From assembly GCF_031755915.1 (NCBI RefSeq), contig NC_083389.1, positions 13,695,001 through 13,759,000 on the forward strand: DNA of 64,000 nt, written 5' to 3'. This DNA comes from Ziziphus jujuba. Taxonomy: Eukaryota; Streptophyta; Magnoliopsida; Rosales; Rhamnaceae. Position 1 is the first letter of the stretch, and every line of letters begins with the position of its first letter. Below, piece after piece: positions 51,421 to 62,135 of the stretch. The position numbers and the translations under genes are program-made. Below the pieces are notes generated by a model. It had not been told where the DNA came from, ran no database searches, and saw only the letters and a list, made by a program, of their open reading frames with translations.

Positions 51421-53250
51421 GGTATTAGGTGACGCATAATCATGCTTATGCGTCGCCTATTACTAAAATTAAAAAAAAAAAAAACTCTATTTATCTTGTT
51501 TAAATATCTTCACTGGTTATTTGATGCTCCAACAAAATCAAATTGTTAAAAATGAAGGTTTTAAAAAACTATATGAAAAAAAAGGGTATCAGGCGACGCG
51601 TAGGATAGATTATGCTTCGTCTATTCCTCTAATTTTTTTTAAAAAAAAACTCTATTTATCATCTTTAAATATTGTCACCGGTCATTTGATGCTGGAAGAA
51701 AATAAAATTGTTAAACAGGCAGATTTTAAAAAAAAAACACCTTCTCTAACTAGTTTAAATATTTTAACTGGTTATTTGATACTGAGATAAAATCAGATTG
51801 ATTAAAAAAATAAAAAAACAAAACTCATTTATGTTGTTTAACTATTTTCACCGCTTATTTGATGCTGGAAGAAAATCAAATTGTTAAAAAGCATGGTTTT
51901 TTTGAAAGCAAAAAAAAAAAAAAAAGAAATTGGGTATTAGGCGACGCATAGTACTGATTATGCGTCGCCTCTTACTATAATTAAAAAAAAAAAAACCCTC
52001 TTGTTATTGTTTAAATATTTTAACTGGTTATTTGATGCTCAACTAAAATCCAATTGTTAAAAATGAAGGTTTAAAAAAATATATATATAGAGTATTAGGC
52101 GACGCATATTACTAAAATTAAAAAAAAAAAAAACTCTATTTATCTTGTTTAAATATCTTCACTGGTTATTTGATGCTCCAACAAAATCAAATTGTTAAAA
52201 ATGAAGGTTTTAAAAAACTATATGAAAAAAAAGGGTATCAGGCGACGCATAGGATAGATTATGCGTCGTCTATTGCTCTAATTTTTTTTAAAAAAAAACT
52301 CTATTTATCATCTTTAAATATTGTCACCGGTCATTTGATTCTGGAAGAAATTAAAATTGTTAAACAGGCAGATTTTAAAAAAAAAAACACCTTCTCTAAC
52401 TAGTTTAAATATTTTAACTGGTTATTTGATGCTGAGATAAAATCAGATTGATTAAAAAAATAAAAAAACAAAACTCATTTATGTTGTTTAACTATTTTCA
52501 CTGCTTATTTGATGCTGGAAGAAAATCAAATTGTTAAAAAGCATGGTTTTTTTGAAAGAAAAAAAAAAAAGAAATTGGGTATTAGGCGACGCATAGTACT
52601 GATTATGCGTCGCCTATTACTATAATTAAAAAAAAAAAAAAAAACTCTCTTGTTATTGTTTAAATATTTTAACTGGTTATTTGATGCTCAACTAAAATCC
52701 AATTGTTAAAAATGAAGGTTTTAAAAAAAAAAAAATATATATATATATATAGGGTATTAGGTGACGCATAATCATGCTTATGCGTCGCCTATTACTAAAA
52801 TTAAAAAAAAAAAAAACTCTATTTATCTTGTTTAAATATCTTCACTGGTTATTTGATGCTCCAACAAAATCAAATTGTTAAAAATGAAGGTTTTAAAAAA
52901 CTATATGAAAAAAAAGGGTATCAGGCGACGCGTAGGATAGATTATGCTTCGTCTATTCCTCTAATTTTTTTTAAAAAAAAACTCTATTTATCATCTTTAA
53001 ATATTGTCACCGGTCATTTGATGCTGGAAGAAAATAAAATTGTTAAACAGGCAGATTTTAAAAAAAAAACACCTTCTCTAACTAGTTTAAATATTTTAAC
53101 TGGTTATTTGATACTGAGATAAAATCAGATTGATTAAAAAAATAAAAAAACAAAACTCATTTATGTTGTTTAACTATTTTCACCGCTTATTTGATGCTGG
53201 AAGAAAATCAAATTGTTAAAAAGCATGGTTTTTTTGAAAGCAAAAAAAAA
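48067..53250 (+). repeat. 7.35-kb superrepeat, copy 2 (partial)
   Basis: Directly adjacent to copy 1 in tandem. Matching ends near 53.25 kb, where the E block has GGCGACGC against GGAGACGC at 45918. The following units (53505, 54185) resemble 44820/45499 or 47491/48169 instead. Confidence 0.82.
49397..50758 (+). repeat. Cassette alpha, copy 3
   Basis: GTATT unit 49397-50084 and GATGCCGG unit 50085-50758. Unlike the other copies, its first A palindrome is of the GGTGACGC / CATGCTTATG type, suggesting conversion or exchange at its left edge. Confidence 0.86.
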
Positions 53251-54751
53251 AAAAAAAGAAATTGGGTATTAGGCGACGCATAGTACTGATTATGCGTCGC
53301 CTATTACTATAATTAAAAAAAAAAAAAAACCCTCTTGTTATTGTTTAAATATTTTAACTGGTTATTTGATGCTCAACTAAAATCCAATTGTTAAAAATGA
53401 AGGTTTAAAAAAATATATATATAGAGTATTAGGCGACGCATATTACTAAAATTAAAAAAAAAAAAAAACTCTATTTATCTTGTTTAAATATCTTCACTGG
53501 TTATTTGATGCTCCAACAAAATCAAATTGTGAAAAATGAAGGTTTTAAAAAACTATATGAAAAAAAAGGGTATCAGGCGACGCATAGGATAGATTATGCG
53601 TCGTCTATTGCTCTAATTTTTTTTTAAAAAAAACTCTATTTATCATCTTTAAATATTGTCACCGGTCATTTGATTCTGGAAGAAATTAAAATTGTTAAAC
53701 AGGCAGATTTTAAAAAAAAAAACACCTTCTCTAACTAGTTTAAATATTTTAACTGGTTATTTGATGCTGAGATAAAATCAGATTGATTAAAAAAATAAAA
53801 AAACAAAACTCATTTATGTTGTTTAACTATTTTCACTGCTTATTTGATGCTGGAAGAAAATCAAATTGTTAAAAAGCATGGTTTTTTTGAAAGAAAAAAA
53901 AAAAAAAGAAATTGGGTATTAGGCGACGCATAGTACTGATTATGCGTCGCCTATTACTATAATTAAAAAAAAAAAAAACTCTCTTGTTATTGTTTAAATA
54001 TTTTAACTGGTTATTTGATGCTCAACTAAAATCCAATTGTTAAAAATGAAGGTTTTAAAAAAAAAAATATATATATATATATAGGGTATTAGGCGACGCA
54101 TAATCATGATTATGCGTCGCCTATTACTAAAATTAAAAAAAAAAAAAACTCTATTTATCTTGTTTAAATATCTTCACTGGTTATTTGATGCTCCAACAAA
54201 ATCAAATTGTTAAAAATGAAGGTTTTAAAAAACTATATGAAAAAAAAGGGTATCAGGCGACGCGTAGGATAGATTATGCTTCGTCTATTCCTCTAATTTT
54301 TTTTAAAAAAAAACTCTATTTATCATCTTTAAATATTGTCACCGGTCATTTGATGCTGGAAGAAAATAAAATTGTTAAACAGGCAGATTTTAAAAAAAAA
54401 ACACCTTCTCTAACTAGTTTAAATATTTTAACTGGTTATTTGATACTGAGATAAAATCAGATTGATTAAAAAAATAAAAAAACAAAACTCATTTATGTTG
54501 TTTAACTATTTTCACTGCTTATTTGATGCTGGAAGAAAATCAAATTGTTAAGAAGCATGGTTTTTTTGAAAGAAAAAAAAAAAAAAAATTGGGTATTAGG
54601 CGACGCATAGTACTTATTATGCGTCGCCTATTACTATAATTAAAAAAAAAAAAAAAACTCTCTTGTTATTGTTTAAATATTTTAACTGGTTATTTGATGC
54701 TCAACTAAAATCCAATTGTTAAAAATGAAGGTTTAAAAAAATATATATATA

Positions 54752-57700
54752 GAGTATTAGGCGACGCATATTACTAAAATTAAAAAAAAAAAAAAAAACT
54801 CTATTTATCTTGTTTAAATATCTTCACTGGTTATTTGATGCTCCAACAAAATCAAATTGTTAAAAATGAAGGTTTTAAAAAACTATATGAAAAAAAAGGG
54901 TATCAGGCGACGCATAGGATAGATTATGCTTCGTCTATTACTCTAATTTTTTTTAAAAAAAACTCTGTTTATCATCTTTAAATATTGTCACCGGACATTT
55001 GATGCTGGAAGAAAATAAAATTGTTAAACAGGCAGATTTTAAAAAAAAAACACTTTCTCTAACTAGTTTAAATATTTTAACTGGTTATTTGATGCTGAGA
55101 TAAAATCAGATTGATTAAAAAAATAAAAAAACAAAACTCATTTATGTTGTTTAACTATTTTCACTGCTTATTTGATGCTGGAAGAAAATCAAATTGTTAA
55201 AAAGCATGGTTTTTTTGAAAGAAAAAAAGAAAAAAAAAAGAAATTGGGTATTAGGCGACGCATAGTACTCATTATGCGTCGCCTATTACTATAATTAAAA
55301 AAAAAAAAAAACTCTCTTGTTATTGTTTAAATATTTTAACTGGTTATTTGATGCTCAACTAAAATCCAATTGTTAAAAATGAAGGTTTAAAAAAATATAT
55401 ATATAGAGTATTAGGCGACGCATATTACTAAAATTAAAAAAAAAAAAAAAAACTCTATTTATCTTGTTTAAATATCTTCACTGGTTATTTGATGCTCCAA
55501 CAAAATCAAATTGTTAAAAATGAAGGTTTTAAAAAACTATATGAAAAAAAAGGGTATCAGGCGACGCATAGGATAGATTATGCTTCGTCTATTACTCTAA
55601 TTTTTTTTAAAAAAAACTCTGTTTATCATCTTTAAATATTGTCACCGGACATTTGATGCTGGAAGAAAATAAAATTGTTAAACAGGCAGATTTTAAAAAA
55701 AAAACACTTTCTCTAACTAGTTTAAATATTTTAACTGGTTATTTGATGCTGAGATAAAATCAGATTGATTAAAAAAATAAAAAAACAAAACTCATTTATG
55801 TTGTTTAACTATTTTCACTGCTTATTTGATGCTGGAAGAAAATCAAATTGTTAAAAAGCATGGTTTTTTTGAAAGAAAAAAAGAAAAAAAAAAGAAATTG
55901 GGTATTAGGCGACGCATAGTACTCATTATGCGTCGCCTATTACTATAATTAAAAAAAAAAAAAAACTCTCTTGTTATTGTTTAAATATTTTAACTGGTTA
56001 TTTGATGCTCAACTAAAATCCAATTGTTAAAAATGAAGGTTTAAAAAAAATATATATATATAGGGTATTAGGCGACGCATAATCATGATTATGCGTCGCC
56101 TATTACTAAAATTAAAAAAAAAAAAAAACTCTATTTATCTTGTTTAAATATCTTCACTGGTTATTTGATGCTCCAACAAAATCAAATTGTTAAAAATGAA
56201 GGTTTTAAAAAACTATATGAAAAAAAAGGGTATCAGGCGACGCATAGGATAGATTATGCTTCGTCTATTACTCTAATTTTTTTTTAAAAAAAACTCTGTT
56301 TATCATCTTTAAATATTGTCACCGGTCATTTGATGCTGGAAGAAAATAAAATTGTTAAACAGGCAGATTTAAAAAAAAAAACACTTTCTCTAACTAGTTT
56401 AAATATTTTAACTGGTTAGTTGATGCTGAGATAAAATCAGATTGATTAAAAAAATAAAAAAACAAAACTCATTTATGTTGTTTAACTATTTTCACTGCTT
56501 ATTTGATGCTGGAAGAAAATCAAATTGTTAAAAAGCATGGTTTTTTTGAAAGAAAAAAAGAAAAAAAAAAGAAATTGGGTATTAGGCGACGCATAGTACT
56601 GATTATGCGTCGCCTATTACTATAATTAAAAAAAAAAAAACTCTCTTGTTATTGTTTAAATATTTTAACTGGTTATTTGATGCTCAACTAAAATCCAATT
56701 GTTAAAAATGAAGGTTTAAAAAAAAAATATATATATAGGGTATTAGGCGACGCATAATCATGATTATGCGTCGCCTATTACTAAAATTAAAAAAAAAAAA
56801 AACTCTATTTATCTTGTTTAAATATCTTCCCTGGTTATTTGATGCTCCAACAAAATCAAATTGTTAAAAATGAAGGTTTTAAAAAACTATATGAAAAAAA
56901 AGGGTATCAGGCGACGCATAGGATAGATTATGCTTCGTCTATTACTCTAATTTTTTTTAAAAAAAAACTCTGTTTATCATCTTTAAATATTGTCACCGGT
57001 CATTTGATGCTGGAAGAAAATAAAATTGTTAAACAGGCAGATTTTAAAAAAAAAACACTTTCTCTAACTAGTTTAAATATTTTAACTGGTTATTTGATGC
57101 TGAGATAAAATCAGATTGATTAAAAAAATAAAAAAACAAAACTCATTTATGTTGTTTAACTATTTTCACTGCTTATTTGATGCTGGAAGAAAATCAAATT
57201 GTTAAAAAGCATGGTTTTTTTGAAAGAAAAAAAGAAAAAAAAAAGAAATTGGGTATTAGGCGACGCATAGTACTGATTATGCGTCGCCTATTACTATAAT
57301 TAAAAAAAAAAAAAAACTCTCTTGTTATTTTTTAAATATTTTAACTGGTTATTTGATGCTCAACTAAAATCCAATTGTTAAAAATGAAGGTTTAAAAAAA
57401 ATATATATATATAGGGTATTAGGCGACGCATAATCATGATTATGCGTCGCCTATTACTAAAATTAAAAAAAAAAAAAAACTCTATTTATCTTGTTTAAAT
57501 ATCTTCCCTGGTTATTTGATGCTCCAACAAAATCAAATTGTTAAAAATGAAGGTTTTAAAAAACTATATGAAAAAAAAGGGTATCAGGCGACGCATAGGA
57601 TAGATTATGCTTCGTCTATTACTCTAATGTTTTTTTAAAAAAAACTCTGTTTATCATCTTTAAAAATTGTCACCGGTCATTTGATGCTGGAAGAAAATAA

Positions 57701-58792
57701 AATTGTTAAACAGGCAGATTTTAAAAAAAAAACAATTTCTCTAACTAGTTTAAATATTTTAACTGGTTATTTGATGCTGAGATAAAATCAGATTGATTAA
57801 AAAAATAAAAAAACAAAACTCATTTATGTTGTTTAACTATTTTCACTGCTTATTTGATGCTGGAAGAAAATCAAATTGTTAAAAAGGATGGTTTTTTTGA
57901 AAGAAAAAAAGAAAAAAAAAAGAAATTGGGTATTAGGCGACGCATAGTACTGATTATGCGTCGCCTATTACTATAATTAAAAAAAAAAAAAAACTCTCTT
58001 GTTATTTTTTAAATATTTTAACTGGTTATTTGATGCTCAACTAAAATCCAATTGTTAAAAATGAAGGTTTAAAAAAAAAAAATATATATATATATATATA
58101 GGGTATAAGGCGACGCATAATCATGATTATGCGTCGCTTATTACTAAAATTAAAAAAAAAAAAAACTCTATTTATCTTGTTTAAATATCTTTACTAGTTA
58201 TTTGATGCTCCAACAAAATCAAATTGTTAAAAATGAAGGTTTTAAAAAACTATATGAAAAAAAAGGGTATCAGGCGACGCATAGGATAGATTATGCTTCG
58301 TCTATTACTCTAATGTTTTTTTAAAAAAAACTCTGTTTATCATCTTTAAATATTGTCACCGGTCATTTGATGCTGGAAGAAAATAAAATTGTTAAACAGG
58401 CAGATTTAAAAAAAAAAAAACACCTTCTCTAACTAGTTTAAATATTTTAACTGGTTATTTGATGCTGAGATAAAATCAGATTGATTAAAAAAATAAAAAA
58501 ACAAAACTCATTTATGTTGTTTAACTATTTTCACTGCTTATTTGATGCTGGAAGAAAATCAAATTGTTAAAAAGCATGGTTTTTTTGAAAGAAAAAAAAA
58601 AAAAGAAATTGGGTATTAGGCGACGCATAGTACTGATTATGCGTCGCCTATTACTATAATTAAAAAAAAAAAAAAACTCTCTTGTTATTGTTTAAATATT
58701 TTAACTGGTTATTTGATGCTCAACTAAAATCCAATTGTTAAAAATGAAGGTTTTAAAAAAAAAATATATATATATATATATAGGGTATTAGG
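54752..58792 (+). repeat. Zone 4: return to mainly full-length units
   Basis: Anchors are at 54835, 55489, 56165, 56839, 57516 and 58202. The first two are shortened units; the rest keep the palindrome. The B blocks near 54991 and 55647 have ACCGGA, as at 17594. The unit anchored at 56165 has GGTTAGTTGATG in block C, as at 18361. So this zone resembles 17.4-18.6 kb, about 38 kb away, more than it resembles adjacent zone 3. Confidence 0.82.
56063..57925 (+). repeat. Segmental duplication II, copy 1 (matches 62136-64000)
   Basis: Its units reappear in zone 6 at an offset of 6073-6075 bp with the same private variants. The right limit is set by the end of the window, so the duplicated segment may be longer. 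Confidence 0.87.
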
Positions 58793-59437
58793 CGACGCAT
58801 AATCATGATTATGCGTCGCCTATTACTAAAATTAAAAAAAAAAAAAACTCTATTTATCTTGTTTAAATATCTTCACTGGTTATTTGATGCTCCAACAAAA
58901 TCAAATTGTTAAAAATGAAGGTATTAAAAAACTATATGAAAAAAAAGGGTATCAGGCGACGCGTAGGATAGATTATGCTTCGTCTATTCCTCTAATTTTT
59001 TTTAAAAAAAAACTCTATTTATCATCTTTAAATATTGTCACCGGTCATTTGATGCTGGAAGAAAATAAAATTGTTAAACAGGCAGATTTTAAAAAAAAAA
59101 CACCTTCTCTAACTAGTTTAAATATTTTAACTGGTTATTTGATACTGAGATAAAATCAGATTGATTAAAAAAATAAAAAAACAAAACTCATTTATGTTGT
59201 TTAACTATTTTCACTGCTTATTTGATGCTGGAAGAAAATCAAATTGTTACAAAGCATGGTTTTTTTGAAAGAAAAAAAGAAAAAAAAAGAAATTGGGTAT
59301 TAGGCGACGCATAGTACTGATTATGCGTCGCCTATTACTATAATTAAAAAAAAAAAAAAGTCTCTTGTTATTGTTTAAATATTTTAACTGGTTATTTGAT
59401 GCTCAACTAAAATCCAATTGTTAAAAATGAAGGTTTA

Positions 59438-59477
<40 letters not shown>

Positions 59478-60145
59478 TTAGGCGACGCATAATCATGATT
59501 ATGCGTCGCCAATTACTAAAACTAAAAAAAAAAAAAAAACTCTATTTATCTTGTTTAAATATCTTCACTGGTTATTTGATGCTCCAACAAAATCAAATTG
59601 TTAAAAATGAAGGTTTTAAAAAACTATATGAAAAAAAAGGGTATCAGGCGACGCATAGGATAGATTATGCGTCGTCTATTACTCTACTTTTTTAAAAAAA
59701 AAACTCTATTTATCATCTTTAAATATTGTCACCGGTCATTTGATGCCGGAAGAAAATAAAATTGTTAAACAGGCAGATTTTAAAAAAAAAAAACACCTTC
59801 TCTAACTAGTTTAAATATTTTAACTGGTTATTTGATGCTGAGATAAAATCAGATTGATTAAAAAAATAAAAAAACAAAACTCATTTATGTTGTTTAACTA
59901 TTTTCACCGCTTATTTGATGCTGGAAGAAAATCAAATTGTTAAAAAGCATGGTTTTTTTGAAAGCAAAAAAAAAAAAAAAAGAAATTGGGTATTAGGCGA
60001 CGCATAGTACTGATTATGCGTCGCCTATTACTATAATTAAAAAAAAAAAAACTCTCTTGTTATTGTTTAAATATTTTAACTGGTTATTTGATGCTCAACT
60101 AAAATCCAATTGTTAAAAATGAAGGTTTAAAAAAATATATATATA
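58793..60145 (+). repeat. Cassette alpha, copy 4
   Basis: GTATT unit 58793-59472 and GATGCCGG unit 59473-60145. It carries the longest (TA)n and the longest poly-A after the second palindrome among the four copies. Confidence 0.86.
59447..59472. repeat. Long (TA)n tract, ~13 repeats
   Basis: The tract lies before the block A that carries CCAATTACTAAAACT. Matching tracts before 20716, 42731 and 50085 are somewhat shorter. Confidence 0.82.
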
Positions 60146-62135
60146 GAGTATTAGGCGACGCATATTACTAAAATTAAAAAAAAAAAAACTCTATTTATCT
60201 TGTTTAAATATCTTCACTGGTTATTTGATGCTCCAACAAAATCAAATTGTTAAAAATGAAGGTTTTAAAAAACTATATGAAAAAAAAGGGTATCAGGCGA
60301 CGCATAGGATAGATTATGCGTCGTCTATTGCTCTAATTTTTTTTAAAAAAAAACTCTATTTATCATCTTTAAATATTGTCACCGGTCATTTGATTCTGGA
60401 AGAAATTAAAATTGTTAAACAGGCAGATTTTAAAAAAAAAAACACCTTCTCTAACTAGTTTAAATATTTTAACTGGTTATTTGATGCTGAGATAAAATCA
60501 GATTGATTAAAAAAATAAAAAAACAAAACTCATTTATGTTGTTTAACTATTTTCACTGCTTATTTGATGCTGGAAGAAAATCAAATTGTTAAAAAGCATG
60601 GTTTTTTTGAAAGAAAAAAAAAAAAGAAATTGGGTATTAGGCGACGCATAGTACTGATTATGCGTCGCCTATTACTATAATTAAAAAAAAAAAAAAAAAC
60701 TCTCTTGTTATTGTTTAAATATTTTAACTGGTTATTTGATGCTCAACTAAAATCCAATTGTTAAAAATGAAGGTTTTAAAAAACAAATATATATATATAT
60801 ATATATATATAGGGTATTAGGTGACGCATAATCATGCTTATGCGTCGCCTATTACTAAAATTAAAAAAAAAAAAAACTCTATTTATCTTGTTTAAATATC
60901 TTCACTGGTTATTTGATGCTCCAACAAAATCAAATTGTTAAAAATGAAGGTTTTAAAAAACTATATGAAAAAAAAGGGTATCAGGCGACGCGTAGGATAG
61001 ATTATGCTTCGTCTATTCCTCTAATTTTTTTTAAAAAAAAACTCTATTTATTATCTTTAAATATTGTCACCGGTCATTTGATGCTGGAAGAAAATAAAAT
61101 TGTTAAACAGGCAGATTTTAAAAAAAAAACACCTTCTCTAACTAGTTTAAATATTTTAACTGGTTATTTGATACTGAGATAAAATCAGATTGATTAAAAA
61201 AATAAAAAAACAAAACTCATTTATGTTGTTTAACTATTTTCACCGCTTATTTGATGCTGGAAGAAAATCAAATTGTTAAAAAGCATGGTTTTTTTGAAAG
61301 CAAAAAAAAAAAAAAAAGAAATTGGGTATTAGGCGACGCATAGTACTGATTATGCGTCGCCTATTACTATAATTAAAAAAAAAAAAAACCCTCTTGTTAT
61401 TGTTTAAATATTTTAACTGGTTATTTGATGCTCAACTAAAATCCAATTGTTAAAAATGAAGGTTTAAAAAAATATATATATAGAGTATTAGGCGACGCAT
61501 ATTACTAAAATTAAAAAAAAAAAAAAAACTCTATTTATCTTGTTTAAATATCTTCACTGGTTATTTGATGCTCCAACAAAATCAAATTGTGAAAAATGAA
61601 GGTTTTAAAAAACTATATGAAAAAAAAGGGTATCAGGCGACGCATAGGATAGATTATGCGTCGTCTATTGCTCTAATTTTTTTTAAAAAAAAACTCTATT
61701 TATCATCTTTAAATATTGTCACCGGTCATTTGATTCTGGAAGAAATTAAAATTGTTAAACAGGCAGATTTTAAAAAAAAAAACACCTTCTCTAACTAGTT
61801 TAAATATTTTAACTGGTTATTTGATGCTGAGATAAAATCAGATTGATTAAAAAAATAAAAAAACAAAACTCATTTATGTTGTTTAACTATTTTCACTGCT
61901 TATTTGATGCTGGAAGAAAATCAAATTGTTAAAAAGCATGGTTTTTTTGAAAGAAAAAAAAAAAAAAGAAATTGGGTATTAGGCGACGCATAGTACTGAT
62001 TATGCGTCGCCTATTACTATAATTAAAAAAAAAAAAAACTCTCTTGTTATTGTTTAAATATTTTAACTGGTTATTTGATGCTCAACTAAAATCCAATTGT
62101 TAAAAATGAAGGTTTAAAAAAAATATATATATATA

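Larger units (their letters stand above)
20030..54751 (+). repeat. Zone 3: alternating long/short units, ~1336-bp dimeric HOR
   Basis: Fifty-two units have anchors at 20130, 20820, 21470, 22154, 22803, 23490, 24139, 24824, 25476, 26126, 26813, 27462, 28145, 28794, 29481, 30130, 30817, 31466, 32151, 32803, 33453, 34142, 34831, 35480, 36165, 36816, 37466, 38153, 38803, 39488, 40140, 40816, 41462, 42144, 42835, 43485, 44168, 44820, 45499, 46148, 46839, 47491, 48169, 48814, 49498, 50189, 50839, 51521, 52170, 52853, 53505 and 54185. Twenty-five are the shortened type. Spacing alternates, typically 649 then 687 bp. Phase slips occur at short-short pairs (25476/26126, 32803/33453, 36816/37466) and at long-long pairs (34142/34831, 42144/42835, 49498/50189). 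Each slip is a likely past exchange point. Confidence 0.87.
58793..62135 (+). repeat. Zone 5: second alternating block
   Basis: Anchors are at 58884, 59576, 60225, 60913 and 61565; units at 60225 and 61565 have the 21-bp deletion. Spacing is 692, 649, 688 and 652 bp, close to the run from 42144 (691, 650, 683, 652). The order of variant marks is also the same. An unusual AAACAAATATA interrupts the A-run near 60781, and TTATTATC replaces TTATCATC near 61048. Confidence 0.83.
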
